From Colwellia sp. (GTDB lineage Bacteria > Pseudomonadota > Gammaproteobacteria > Enterobacterales > Alteromonadaceae): a stretch of DNA of 46,528 nt. Below the pieces are notes generated by a model. The model was not told the DNA's origin. It made no database searches and saw only the letters and a program-made list of their open reading frames with translations. Within the stretch, counting starts at the first letter, position 1; each line of letters opens with the position of its first letter. The stretch spans positions 1-46,528 of the forward strand of contig JALJPA010000009.1 of the NCBI GenBank assembly GCA_022969215.1. The letters are read 5' to 3'. Below are positions 1 through 10,767 of the stretch, piece by piece. The position numbers and the translations under genes are program-made.

Positions 1-3
1 ATT

Positions 4-1761
4 ATGGCTGGACGCATTTCCCGACAATTTATAGATGATTTATTAAGCCGAGCAGATATTGTTGACCTGGTAGATAGTCGAGTGCCGTTAAAAAAAGCCG
101 GCAAAAATTACCAAGCTTGTTGTCCATTTCATAATGAAAAGTCCCCTTCTTTTACGGTAAGCCAAGATAAGCAATTTTATCATTGCTTTGGTTGTGGCGA
201 ACACGGTAATGCCATCTCTTTTTTAATGGAGTTCGATCGCCTTGATTTTGTCGATGCGGTAGAAGAACTTGCTTCTTATTGTGGTATGGAAGTGATCCGA
301 GAGGAAAATACAGCTAGCCCAGAAGAGCAACGCCGACAGCAGCAAGTTTATCAGCAAAAACAAGATGACTATGAGCTAATGGCGAAAATTAGTAGTTTCT
401 TTCAGCAGCAATTAAAAGTGGCTAGCGACAAAGAAACGGCTATTGATTACTTGAAAGGCCGTGGTTTAAGTGGCGAAGTTGTTAAACGCTTTGGCATTGG
501 CTACATCAGTGATGCTTGGGACGGTATGATGAATTCCTTCTCACGCAATGGCCAAGCTAATCAGCAATTGATTGATTTAGGTATGGCGATTGCGGGGGAT
601 AAAAAGCGACCTTATGATCGCTTTCGTGGTCGTATTATGTTTCCTATTAGCGATAAGCGCGGCCGAGTAATAGGGTTTGGCGGCCGTGTATTAGGAGATG
701 CAAAACCCAAATACTTAAACTCACCTGAAACGCGTATTTATCATAAAGGCCAAGAGCTTTATGGCTTACATGAAGCCAAACAAGCCAATAAACAACTTAA
801 GCGACTGGTTGTGGTTGAAGGCTATATGGATGTAGTCGCTTTAGCTCAACATGGCGTCGACTATGCCGTTGCTTCATTAGGTACCGCGACGACATTTGAG
901 CAGTTACAAACATTATTTCGCACTGTTCCTAATGTGGTTTGTTGCTACGATGGTGATAGAGCAGGGCGCGATGCTGCATGGCGGGCTATGGAAAATGCCT
1001 TGCCACTTATTCGCGATGGTTTTTCGTTAAAATTTGTTTTTCTACCCGATGGTGAGGACCCTGATTCATTGATTAGGGCACAAGGGCAGCAAGCTTTTGA
1101 AGATATTCTTGATAGCGCAATGCCGTTATCAAAATTCTTATTTGAACAATTAATGCAGCAAGTTGATATGAGCTCTCTTGAAGGGCGTGCAGCTTTAGTT
1201 GAATCATTTCAACCCTTTTTAGCTAAGCTACCAGAAAGCATTTTAAAAGATGCCATGCTTAATGAAATAGCGAACAACTTTGGTACAGGTAGTGAGCAAT
1301 TTCTAGCAAAGTTCACTAAAAATATAAAAGGTGAGGTGGCAAGGCCTGCGCTTAAAGCCAGAACAAAAGTCACCCCTGTGAGGTTAGCACTTGCTTTATT
1401 GTTAGAGCATCCCCATATAGCAAGTAGCTTAGGTGAAATAAGTGTATTGCAGCCTTTAACTGCTCCAGGAATACCGTTGTTAATGCAAGTGTTAGGCGTA
1501 TGTCAGCAAAACCCTGATATTAAGTCAGCACAATTACTTGAATATTTTCGTGGTAGCGAGCAAGGAACACAGTTAGCTAAGTTGATGTGTTGGCAACATC
1601 ACGTTGAAGCTAATGCAGCGACCGATGTTTTTCTTGATAATATTGAGGCGCTATTGAATAACTTTGTTGAGCAGCGGAGAGAAGTATTATTACAAAAAGC
1701 CCGTGCTGGACAAATAACTGCTGAGGAAAAACAAGAGTTACAAGCAATACTTAACTCTTAG
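4..1761 (+). CDS. dnaG: DNA primase DnaG
   Basis: 585-aa ORF; N-terminal CHC2 zinc finger (CCPFHNEKSPSF...YHCFGCGEHG), TOPRIM motif VVVEGYMDVVAL; directly upstream of rpoD. Confidence 0.98.
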   Translation: MAGRISRQFIDDLLSRADIVDLVDSRVPLKKAGKNYQACCPFHNEKSPSFTVSQDKQFYHCFGCGEHGNAISFLMEFDRLDFVDAVEELASYCGMEVIREENTASPEEQRRQQQVYQQKQDDYELMAKISSFFQQQLKVASDKETAIDYLKGRGLSGEVVKRFGIGYISDAWDGMMNSFSRNGQANQQLIDLGMAIAGDKKRPYDRFRGRIMFPISDKRGRVIGFGGRVLGDAKPKYLNSPETRIYHKGQELYGLHEAKQANKQLKRLVVVEGYMDVVALAQHGVDYAVASLGTATTFEQLQTLFRTVPNVVCCYDGDRAGRDAAWRAMENALPLIRDGFSLKFVFLPDGEDPDSLIRAQGQQAFEDILDSAMPLSKFLFEQLMQQVDMSSLEGRAALVESFQPFLAKLPESILKDAMLNEIANNFGTGSEQFLAKFTKNIKGEVARPALKARTKVTPVRLALALLLEHPHIASSLGEISVLQPLTAPGIPLLMQVLGVCQQNPDIKSAQLLEYFRGSEQGTQLAKLMCWQHHVEANAATDVFLDNIEALLNNFVEQRREVLLQKARAGQITAEEKQELQAILNS

Positions 1762-1971
1762 TTTTGACTATACTTAGCAAGCAATAATGAGATTAGAGCC
1801 ACAATATTGGCTTGAAATTTCACCAAGCGATTAAGACAGGATATTCGCTGGTAACTGTCTGAAAAATTCGTTATAATTTCCGGCTTTATTGCGCCTTTTA
1901 TTAGCATTTGCTAATGTTTTATGCGCATATTTTACATCCCATATTTATATAATACAGGTGGACACTCGTCA

Positions 1972-3810
1972 ATGGAACAAGCCCCTAAATCTAGACTTAA
2001 AGAGCTGATAACCAAAGGTAAAGAACAAGGTTATTTAACGTTTGCGCAAGTTAATGATCATCTTCCACAAGACATTATCGATTCTGATCAAGTTGAAGAT
2101 ATCGTTAGTATGATTAATGATATGGGCATTCAAGTGTTTGAAAATGCACCAGATCAAGATACCTTGATGATGAGTGAAGGCAACACTGATGAAGATGCAG
2201 CCGAAGCTGCAGCTCAAGCACTGGCTACCGTTGAAAGTGAAATTGGTCGTACAACAGACCCTGTCCGTATGTATATGCGTGAAATGGGTACCGTTGAACT
2301 TCTTACCCGTAAAGGCGAAATCGTTATCGCTAAGCGTATAGAAGAAGGCATCCGAGAAGTTCAGCGTAGTGTTTCAGAATATCCACCTGCGATAAACTTC
2401 TTATTAGACATGTGGGATAACTTTGAAGCGGAAGAACTTCGCTTAACTGATATCATCACTGGCTTTTTAGACCCAGATGCGGAAGAAGAAGTTGCTCCTG
2501 CAGCTACACACGTGGGTAGTGAACTGTCAAAAGCAGATCTTGCTGATGAAGATAAGTCAAAACAGGAAGAAGAGGATGAGGAAGAAGAAGATACTGGTCC
2601 TTGCCCTGAATTAGCTCGTGAGAAATTTACAGCTTTACGCGAAGCGTATGAGAAAGCAAATAAAATAATAGAGACCAAAGGTCGTGGTCATAACGATGCT
2701 CAAGAAGCTATCGATGCCGTAGCTGAAGTCTTTAAAGAATTCCGTTTGATCCCTAAGTTATTTGATAAGTTAGTTAAAAACATGCGCAGCATGATGGACA
2801 GATTACGTGTTCAAGAACGTTTGATCATGAAACACTGTGTTGTTGGTGCTAGTATGCCTAAAACAACCTTTATCAAATTATTCCCAGGTAATGAAACCTC
2901 AAAAGAATGGTTTGAAGCAGAAAAATTAACGGGTAAGCCATACTCAAGTAAGCTTGTTGATGTTGATCTTGATGTTGAACGTTGTATCTACAAACTAAAC
3001 CTAATTGAAGAAGAAACGCACCTAAATATTCATGGCATTAAAGACATTAACCGTCGTATGTCAATTGGTGAAGCAAAAGCACGTCGTGCCAAGAAAGAAA
3101 TGGTTGAGGCAAACTTACGTTTAGTTATCTCAATTGCTAAAAAATACACCAACCGTGGTTTACAATTTCTTGATTTAATTCAAGAAGGTAATATCGGCTT
3201 GATGAAAGCGGTTGATAAATTTGAATACCGTCGTGGTTATAAGTTCTCAACTTATGCAACGTGGTGGATTCGTCAAGCAATTACCCGTTCTATTGCTGAC
3301 CAAGCGCGCACCATTCGTATTCCTGTGCATATGATTGAAACGATTAACAAGCTAAACCGTGTTTCTCGTCAAATGCTACAAGAAATGGGACGTGAGCCTA
3401 CGCCAGAAGAATTAGCTGAACGTATGGTAATGCCAGAAGACAAAATTCGTAAAGTATTGAAAATAGCTAAAGAGCCTATTTCAATGGAAACTCCTATTGG
3501 TGATGATGAAGATTCACACTTAGGTGACTTTATTGAAGATGGTAGTGGTGAACTTCCTGTTGACTCAGCTACCTCAGAAAATCTAAAAGGTGCTACTCAT
3601 GAAGTACTTGCTGGCTTAACTGCCCGTGAAGCTAAAGTACTTAGAATGCGCTTTGGTATTGATATGAATACTGATCATACTTTGGAAGAAGTTGGTAAGC
3701 AATTTGATGTAACACGTGAACGTATTCGTCAAATTGAAGCGAAAGCTTTACGCAAGTTACGTCACCCATCTCGTTCAGAGCAGCTGAAAAGCTTCTTAGA
3801 TGGTGAGTAA
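1972..3810 (+). CDS. rpoD: RNA polymerase sigma-70 factor RpoD (likely start at Met 1972, [15 protein letters not shown] track extends to 1921)
   Basis: Sigma-70 regions 1.1-4.2 recognisable ([64 protein letters not shown]). Confidence 0.98.
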   Translation: MEQAPKSRLKELITKGKEQGYLTFAQVNDHLPQDIIDSDQVEDIVSMINDMGIQVFENAPDQDTLMMSEGNTDEDAAEAAAQALATVESEIGRTTDPVRMYMREMGTVELLTRKGEIVIAKRIEEGIREVQRSVSEYPPAINFLLDMWDNFEAEELRLTDIITGFLDPDAEEEVAPAATHVGSELSKADLADEDKSKQEEEDEEEEDTGPCPELAREKFTALREAYEKANKIIETKGRGHNDAQEAIDAVAEVFKEFRLIPKLFDKLVKNMRSMMDRLRVQERLIMKHCVVGASMPKTTFIKLFPGNETSKEWFEAEKLTGKPYSSKLVDVDLDVERCIYKLNLIEEETHLNIHGIKDINRRMSIGEAKARRAKKEMVEANLRLVISIAKKYTNRGLQFLDLIQEGNIGLMKAVDKFEYRRGYKFSTYATWWIRQAITRSIADQARTIRIPVHMIETINKLNRVSRQMLQEMGREPTPEELAERMVMPEDKIRKVLKIAKEPISMETPIGDDEDSHLGDFIEDGSGELPVDSATSENLKGATHEVLAGLTAREAKVLRMRFGIDMNTDHTLEEVGKQFDVTRERIRQIEAKALRKLRHPSRSEQLKSFLDGE

Positions 3811-3847
3811 ATAGTAAATAGCTAAAATTCTATTTTAAATAGACATA

Positions 3848-3898
3848 AAAAAGAGTAAGTTAGTAATACCTGTAGGTATTGATAGCTTACTCTTTTTA
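3848..3898 (+). terminator. Rho-independent terminator after rpoD
   Basis: Inverted repeat AAAAGAGTAAG...GTAATACC tgta GGTATTGA..CTTACTCTTTTT. Confidence 0.8.
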
Positions 3899-3920
3899 CT
3901 TTCTAATATAAGGAACTTTT

Positions 3921-4538
3921 ATGCGCGTTATTGTTGTACTCGCTTGTGCACTTGCCTTCACCACTTTGCCTTCAATGGCAAAACAAGCACTAAACGTTGA
4001 GATAACCCCATTGATTGGCTATCGCTTTGGTGGTGATTTTGATACCAGTAAAGATAAGGTGCATAATCGTATCGAGCTAAATGAAGCAACCAGTTATGGT
4101 TTGTTAACGGCTTGGTCTTTTGACTCTAAGCGCCAAGGTGAGCTATTAATAAGCCATTACAGTACTAATTTTTCCCATTCGGATGACTTTTCAGCTAGTA
4201 ACAGCGGCCTTGGCATTACCTATGCTCACATAGGCGGCAATGTCCCTATTTCAGAGGGCCCAATTCCTTTTTATGTCACCGGTGGTTTTGGTTTAACTCA
4301 TCTAGATCCTAAAGATGCGAAACTCAGTAGTGAAACACGCTTTTCGATTAATGTTGGTTTAGCCAGTAAAATTGAATTAAGTGAGCGTCTTAGTTTAAGG
4401 TTAGATAGTCGTGTATACGGTACATTTTTTAATTCGGATAGTGCGGTATTTTGTGATGAAGTAAATTGTGCAATATACATTTCTAGCGATATTTGGTTTC
4501 AAACTGAGGTGAGTGTCGGCTTAACCTATCGTTTTTAG
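3921..4538 (+). CDS. Outer-membrane beta-barrel protein
   Basis: 205 aa, signal peptide, alternating beta-strand pattern, C-terminal YRF. Confidence 0.75.
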   Translation: MRVIVVLACALAFTTLPSMAKQALNVEITPLIGYRFGGDFDTSKDKVHNRIELNEATSYGLLTAWSFDSKRQGELLISHYSTNFSHSDDFSASNSGLGITYAHIGGNVPISEGPIPFYVTGGFGLTHLDPKDAKLSSETRFSINVGLASKIELSERLSLRLDSRVYGTFFNSDSAVFCDEVNCAIYISSDIWFQTEVSVGLTYRF

Positions 4539-4715
4539 CGCTAAATCTTACTTTTTCGCCTAAGAAATAAGCGGTCAGTAAAAAAACGTGACTTTTTAAA
4601 GTTCATTAGGTGACAACAAAATAAAAAATGCTTATACTGCACGCGCTTTACTGGTTTACTCATTTGATTAAACTAATAAACGCGTTAGAAAATATCAGGC
4701 CAAATATGTGAAAAT

Positions 4716-4792
4716 GGGCCTTTAGCTCAGTTGGTTAGAGCATCCGACTCATAATCGGCAGGTCCCCAGTTCAAGTCTGGGAAGGCCCACCA
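4716..4792 (+). tRNA. tRNA with CAT anticodon (tRNA-Ile2 or elongator tRNA-Met)
   Basis: GGGCCTT/AAGGCCC acceptor stem, CTCATAA anticodon loop, GTTCAAGTC T-loop, encoded CCA. In E. coli ileX lies near rpoD, favouring Ile2, but identity is not resolved here. Confidence 0.9.
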
Positions 4793-4799
4793 TTTTCAT
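4745..4799. repeat. attL: 55-bp direct repeat, overlaps intact tRNA 3' half
   Basis: cgactcataatcggcaggtccccagttcaagtctgggaaggcccaccattttcat identical to 30991-31045. Confidence 0.95.
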
Positions 4800-4817
4800 T
4801 GATATACAGCCAATCAG

Positions 4818-4858
4818 CAGTAACCACACAAAAGTCAGTTACCATCTGGTAACCATCT
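4818..4858. promoter_or_regulatory. Putative arm-type integrase/excisionase binding sites next to attL
   Basis: agtaaccac...gttaccatctggtaacca; the same gtaaccatctggtaacca motif occurs beside attR (30855-30875). Confidence 0.5.
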
Positions 4859-5336
4859 CAAATAATAAATCTCTGTTAAAAACTCCTTAATTAAAACCTT
4901 TTGCATTAATCCATGTTAAATAGTTCGTGTTGTATGTGCATGACATTTGATTGAAACAGATTAATTGTCACAAAACTATATTTCATAAAACGTAAGGCAT
5001 GGCACGTTAGCTACTTAGCGTAGAAAAATGTCGGTCGGTTAGTTACGTTAACCCCTCTTTGTAAAAATAACGTTAGGTTAATCACGTTAGCAGCCTTTGG
5101 CGCACGAACTTCTTCACAGCTTTGTTTCACGTTCTTGTCTCTAATCACTAGTCTTTAGCCGTGTAGGTAGTATTTATTTCACGGACTTCGCTTCCCGCTA
5201 TAACGAGAGTATACAAACACCTATAAACGGTAGCGCTTAGTGAACTACAAACAGTCACTTCTTCGATCAACAATGATCGGTTTCTACAGGTAAATTGATT
5301 TATATTGTGCGCCCCAAATAAGTAGGAACCAACCAA

Positions 5337-5822
5337 ATGAACAAGTTAATCCCATCGTTATTAGCAGTAGCTCTTATATCAACATCAGCCAACGCCACCG
5401 AATCAGAGGGCAGTGTTTACGTCAAAGCTGACATGCAAAAACTTGAGTTCAATGGTTACTCGCTTGACGTGCAAGGTATCACTGGCGGCTATCAGTTCAA
5501 CGAGAACATAGCATTACAGGCCTCATACCTTATCGGTGACGAGTACGGCGTGGATTACACGGCAATGAAGCTTGACCTTGTTGGCATAGCACCATTAAAC
5601 GAGAACGTTGCACTTGTTGGTGAGATTGGTTTATCGACCTATGAAGAAGATTACAACAACAAATATTACAAGAACTACACTGACACCGCTATCCATACGG
5701 GTGTTGGTATCATGTTTCACACTGAGCAAGTGTCGTTAACCTTTGCCTACCATTCATACGCGCTTAATGATGCCGAGATAGCAGGTACTGGTTTCGGCGT
5801 ATCACTAGGCTTTAAATTCTAA
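5337..5822 (+). CDS. Small outer-membrane beta-barrel protein (element cargo)
   Basis: 161 aa, signal peptide, beta-barrel pattern, C-terminal GFKF. Confidence 0.7.
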   Translation: MNKLIPSLLAVALISTSANATESEGSVYVKADMQKLEFNGYSLDVQGITGGYQFNENIALQASYLIGDEYGVDYTAMKLDLVGIAPLNENVALVGEIGLSTYEEDYNNKYYKNYTDTAIHTGVGIMFHTEQVSLTFAYHSYALNDAEIAGTGFGVSLGFKF

Positions 5823-5973
5823 CGAAGTACCAAACCCGAAGGAATGTGTTACCTGTCAATTGACCTTATTAGTCAGGAGGTAACTATCGACGGATACCAA
5901 GAAACCCAAGTTAATCACTTCGAAAACCTATATAAATTTCACCGTGGCAGGTACAAATATTAGGAAGTTTCTA

Positions 5974-6327
5974 ATGAATAAACTATCAACAGTATTACCC
6001 ATAGCTTTACTTTTAGGTGCATGTACGTCTTCAAACTTCACTCCTCCTGGTCAAGCGACAGCAAGTAAATATGCCCCAGTACAAGCGTCGGCTGCTCAAC
6101 AGCTAGGACGAGTAACATATATGACTTCTGGTGCTGACTTCGTGGTCGAGGCAAGGCGTGAAGATGCTTACAAGAAGATGTATAAGGCCTGTAATGAGCG
6201 TTATGTGATTGTTAAAGAAGGCACATCATCATCAGCAGGTCAGATTTACCAGACAACCAGTAGCGGCTTAACCTTTGGTGGGGGTTTTGATTACCGCACC
6301 ATTTATTTTGACTGTGTTGAAGATTAG
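5974..6327 (+). CDS. Putative lipoprotein (start likely 5974)
   Basis: MNKLSTVLPIALLLGACTSS lipobox. Confidence 0.7.
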   Translation: MNKLSTVLPIALLLGACTSSNFTPPGQATASKYAPVQASAAQQLGRVTYMTSGADFVVEARREDAYKKMYKACNERYVIVKEGTSSSAGQIYQTTSSGLTFGGGFDYRTIYFDCVED

Positions 6328-6329
6328 TC

Positions 6330-6635
6330 ATGAAGCACATCGACAATTATTACACTGGTCAAATGGATGGGCTCAACGATAAGCAGGCACCAAACGACTT
6401 ACACACTTACAAGCACCAGTTTGACCTGCACCTAGAGGAGCACCAACGTTCTTATGGTCAAGTGGCATTAAGAACCCACTTGTTGAGTGATGTAGATATT
6501 GTGATTGAGCCTAAAGTAGAGCAGGAGCAACTGGAATATGAGTGGATAGAAGAACCTTACAAACATCGTATCAGCGTTGGAGAATGGATTATGTGGGGGG
6601 CGGTGACAGTTTTCCTTTATTTTTCTATGTCCTAA
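6330..6635 (+). CDS. Hypothetical protein with C-terminal TM segment
   Basis: 101 aa, 2 nt after the preceding stop; C-terminal hydrophobic segment WIMWGAVTVFLYFSMS. Confidence 0.55.
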   Translation: MKHIDNYYTGQMDGLNDKQAPNDLHTYKHQFDLHLEEHQRSYGQVALRTHLLSDVDIVIEPKVEQEQLEYEWIEEPYKHRISVGEWIMWGAVTVFLYFSMS

Positions 6636-7413
6636 GAGGCTTAGTAACTGAAGTTACTCAAGGCCCCCTCGTTAATAAGTGTCCTGTAATAAATAATCGT
6701 CTTCGACGTTGTGCGTAGCACCACCCCTAAAAAATTGGTAACTACTATTATTAGAGCATACTTGCCTGCCAACCAACACCAAACCAAATCTATCCGAGGC
6801 AACTAGCGTGGTTTACGCACTATCAAATGTAGAATTTATGACAGTGACTCAGTACTAATCCACGTGGACTTGGACACACTGACAGAGTGTGGGGGTCTTG
6901 AGAGCGCTACTGAGGCGAGTGAGGACTGGAAGCGAGTGGCCGGAGGACACGAGGCACTTGTAACAGTAGTGCGCTTACCACTCTGTTGGTGTGTACAAAT
7001 GCTACGCGGGGATTCGTACTGAATGAACCAGCGCAGAAATTGCTATGTTTTATTGGGGGTAAAGTAGCGACCATCCCCGAACCTCACTCTCACATCACTC
7101 TTTTCTCACACAATGAGTCTGCTCACATCACTCTTTCCTCACACAATAATATTATTCACCGTGTTGAGTCACCTCTATTGCAGCCGACACCGTTCTTCCC
7201 GCGTGAAGTAATACCAGAACTCCGCGCCATAGGTGGGAGTTTCTCAATTAAAGGGAGAGAGCCTTATCCAATTTTTGTGAGGCTACCTTACGGCAGGCTT
7301 ATTGTTTTACGTGAGATTGATACTGCGTTAGCATCATGCAGTTAAATGTTAATGACAGCCAAGTTCTATGTAGTGGAGAACCTTAATACTTACTTGGCAG
7401 TGAGTTACCCTAA

Positions 7414-8142
7414 CTAATGCACTGGTTGCAAAGCGTTTTGCGTGAAGTCGTTGAACGTGATGTTCATTACTTTCTTACGATGTACCCTCGTTAGATAACG
7501 GCCATAGCGCGCGACACTTTCTTCTGAGATATGTCCGCTCCCTGCACATCTACCACATGGTTGCCATTGACTCGCGTTCCTGTGATACCAATGCCCTTTT
7601 CGCATCTCACCTGATGGGGAGAAGTTACTAGCGTTTTTGGTGTCAGAACATTTACTACATATCTTTAACACTTTAGCTGATGTATCAACTGGCGGGGTTA
7701 GGTGTCGGATTTGATGCGTTGCTGCACGTTGTCTAGCCAGAGCTTCATGGTCAAGTCTTGCTGTTCTGGCCTTTGGCTTTTGTGGAGCTACTAACTTTGC
7801 TACACTCTTGATAACCTCCTTGGAGACTTCTTTTACTATGCTCGATAACATCTCCTTGCTTAGTGGGTTTATCCCCATCCATCGCCAGTACTTGGCAACC
7901 TGTTTAGCCGTGTAATGCGGCTTTTCTTGCGTTGGCAGGGCTGAATATTGGTTAAACATATGTTCTTCCTCTCTTAGTTGGGTTAGGTGTTCTATGACAC
8001 TGGGTGCGCTGAAATCGCCAGGGTCTATTCCCTTAAACGACTGCAAATATGTAAGCCATTTGGCTTTCTGTTCCTCAGTGAAAGTCAGGGACTCAAAGGC
8101 CATAATTAACGCCTTAGCCTGCTGTTCTAATGTTGCTGCCAT
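7414..8142 (-). CDS. Hypothetical protein with CxxC zinc-binding motifs
   Basis: 242 aa; CSKCSD and CGRCAGSG; next to 8148-8984 on the same strand. Confidence 0.65.
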   Translation of the reverse strand: MAATLEQQAKALIMAFESLTFTEEQKAKWLTYLQSFKGIDPGDFSAPSVIEHLTQLREEEHMFNQYSALPTQEKPHYTAKQVAKYWRWMGINPLSKEMLSSIVKEVSKEVIKSVAKLVAPQKPKARTARLDHEALARQRAATHQIRHLTPPVDTSAKVLKICSKCSDTKNASNFSPSGEMRKGHWYHRNASQWQPCGRCAGSGHISEESVARYGRYLTRVHRKKVMNITFNDFTQNALQPVH

Positions 8143-8147
8143 ATCTT

Positions 8148-8984
8148 TTACTCTTCTTTATCTATGCTGAACTCTTCTGCAATCTCGGAGTTAAACTCCC
8201 ATAACAACGCGGCTATTGAAGCTCGACTTTCAGGGCCTTGGATATTATTTCTTATATAGTCGAGGGCTAGGTGTTTTAAGGAATGTATGCTTACTTCGTT
8301 TAACTGTGTTGAACGTTCGTCGGTACATGCCCCTGTCATTTCGAGCAGTTCAGGATCTCCGTAAGACATAGCCAATGAATGCAGTATGTAATCCTCCTTA
8401 GTATCTTCAAAATCTTCCGTATCTAAGTCCTCTAAGCCTAGTTTTGATTCATCCTCTGTTGAGGCTAGTGTTACTTCTTCTGAGGTTTTGGCTGTCGTTT
8501 TCTGTGTTTCTTTGACAGGGGTATGGACTGCCACTTCATTCGATTTAGCGTCTTGGATTGCTGGTCGAGGCAAGTGCCCGAGTAACATCTTGATGATGTC
8601 AGGAGACCATTTTATTCGACCTTTATTAGCGCCCTCGGCTTGGTTGTATTGGTACTCTTGAGAGTAAGGCATTCCAATTTTTGATGGCCTCCAAGCCTTT
8701 TCCCCTGTACGTTCTTGCAAGCCCCTTTCTAGCAGCCATGTGTTAACGTCTGCACCTGACTTTTTGAACAACTTGCCAATGTCGGAGGGTTTGTACCACT
8801 TATCAGGAGTGCTCTCGAGGATGTTGTATATGCCAATGGCTCTTGCGGCATTCGTAAGCTTGTTAGCGTTTTCTTTTGTTGGAAGTATTACAGCCATTGG
8901 CGCCCCACCTTCGTCAACTAGGACTGTTGTGTGGCCATCTTGCCTGATGGTGACCTTTGGTAAATCTACATATTTGGTGTTCAT
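8148..8984 (-). CDS. Hypothetical protein, possible DNA-binding regulator
   Basis: 278 aa; plausible operon with 7414-8142; phage antirepressor/KilAC-like character is speculative. Confidence 0.6.
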   Translation of the reverse strand: MNTKYVDLPKVTIRQDGHTTVLVDEGGAPMAVILPTKENANKLTNAARAIGIYNILESTPDKWYKPSDIGKLFKKSGADVNTWLLERGLQERTGEKAWRPSKIGMPYSQEYQYNQAEGANKGRIKWSPDIIKMLLGHLPRPAIQDAKSNEVAVHTPVKETQKTTAKTSEEVTLASTEDESKLGLEDLDTEDFEDTKEDYILHSLAMSYGDPELLEMTGACTDERSTQLNEVSIHSLKHLALDYIRNNIQGPESRASIAALLWEFNSEIAEEFSIDKEE

Positions 8985-9006
8985 TTTTATTTCCTTTGGG
9001 GTACAA

Positions 9007-9033
9007 AAAAGCCCAACGAGATGTTGGGCTTTT
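9007..9033. terminator. Bidirectional Rho-independent terminator
   Basis: AAAAGCCCAAC gagat GTTGGGCTTTT. Confidence 0.8.
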
Positions 9034-9281
9034 GATTGGTGTTAGTTTCTAAATTTGGGCTTTAGATAATGGTCAATCTGACCTCTGAGTTGTAGTTATC
9101 ATGCTCAGTGTCTTTGAACGTGTGATATCCACGAGCTACAAAGTTATCGAACTCTGGTCCTTTATCTAGTTGGAATACCAAGTAATCCTCCATAGCGGCG
9201 GGGTCAGTTTTACCGTTGCTACCGGCCGCATCAATTGGGAATAGGATCTTAACTTTGTCACCATGGTCATGCTCGCGGGCC

Positions 9282-9830
9282 TCAAGTAGTATGTATCTCT
9301 TCGTTTGAGCTATCCATGCATATCAACTTTCCGGGCATTCTGAGTACACTAGATGTATCTGCAACTAATTCTAGGTCAAAGTCACTTTCTTCAACTTCTA
9401 ACTTACACATCTTGACTGAAGGATTATCATCAACAAAGGCGATTACCCTTATCTCGTTGTCCTGATCATGTATATGTTTCAGAACAAGTGGCAAATTGTC
9501 TTTGGCAATGTTACCTACTTGTTTTCCTTTAATTTCTACCCTAACTGCATACTCTCCCTTATAGGTCGTTTCTATAAGCTTTGCATCATGGAACGATCGA
9601 TGTTGAAAGCCGACTATGTTTTCCTTGTAAAACTGGCACCCCACTATAGAAAATTTAACGTAGGAATCATCTAGGTCAGCGTTACTGACTACAGGTTTTG
9701 TTTTAACTTTAGTCGGTGCCATTGGCTTAGTTGCTGCCTGTGACTCCTGATTTGGCTTTGGTCTTTCTTGTTTGTTACGGAAAATAGCCCAAAGTATTAA
9801 TAGAGCTACTATTATTGCGATTGTTGTCAA
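9282..9830 (-). CDS. Hypothetical membrane-anchored protein
   Basis: 182 aa; N-terminal TM (IAIIVALLILWAIF) plus soluble domain. Confidence 0.6.
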   Translation of the reverse strand: MTTIAIIVALLILWAIFRNKQERPKPNQESQAATKPMAPTKVKTKPVVSNADLDDSYVKFSIVGCQFYKENIVGFQHRSFHDAKLIETTYKGEYAVRVEIKGKQVGNIAKDNLPLVLKHIHDQDNEIRVIAFVDDNPSVKMCKLEVEESDFDLELVADTSSVLRMPGKLICMDSSNEEIHTT

Positions 9831-10479
9831 TGTCCAGTGTCCTTAGCTTGCGTTCAATCCAGTAATTATACAGGTGTTAGTTGCTCGCTTTAGTTACAGG
9901 TTGTTCTCTTAGATGAAACACTTGAACCTCGGAACAAGGCAAGATTCTCTAGTAAAGTGCTAAGTAATTGATATGGAACGCTACCTAGTAACCAGAAAAC
10001 GGTTATTGTGTGATTATTACCCTTGTATTGTTGCAAATTGTATTTACCTTGTTTTTGATTGTGTAGAATTTCCTGTATGTCACTTTCTGTTACTTCACTA
10101 AGGATTGGGCCAAAGTAGGTTCATCGACCTAAAAACGAAAACGGCTATAGGAAAGATGAATCCGGTCGCGCCCCCCGTTTCATATACGAGTCATACATTA
10201 CGAATGAGAGGCAATTGGCCGAATACTGAGGACTTTAGTTTTATATTTTTTATTTTCCGTTAGGCACAGTTCAACGCACAATCAGGGCTGTAAATTGAGA
10301 GGGTCTTGTTCTGTATTTTTTATTTTTTTGTGGGGAAAGTGTGAGTTTTTTTATAGGTTAGGCGCAGCATTTAAGCATAGTTCACTTATCTTTTAAGTGA
10401 TCATAAACCAACTATCCCAAGCAGTTTAAGTTTTGGTACTAACCTAGTGCCAATGTTCCCTTAGTGCGCTTAACGGACG

Positions 10480-10736
10480 TTAGCCTTAGGTTTTTTGCCA
10501 TATATTTTCTCATGAATGTTTATTTTATTGTTAGTGCGTTCCTATACAGTAGGCTGTGATACTTGCTTTCTACAAGAAAGAGCGGATATTTCCTCCTTTC
10601 ACACATCGAACAGTTGCTTTGTTATTTTTAACTCATTGATCTACAGATAATAATCAAGTAATCTTGCCTTATTATAAATTATTGACGATTAACTCCATCT
10701 TGTAGAAAGAAGGCATTTTTCCTCATAATAAAGCTG
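10480..10736. repeat. 257-bp ORF-less unit, copy A
   Basis: Bounded by G^TTAG on both sides; 10493-10740 aligns ungapped with 12207-12454 (~16 mismatches in 248 bp by eye). Confidence 0.8.
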
Positions 10737-10767
10737 TTAGGCATTTAATCACATAAGGAGATGCATT

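Noticed and set aside
2361-2678. Ser-rich antisense ORF in rpoD
   Set aside because: Complement of the acidic EEEDEEEE region of RpoD
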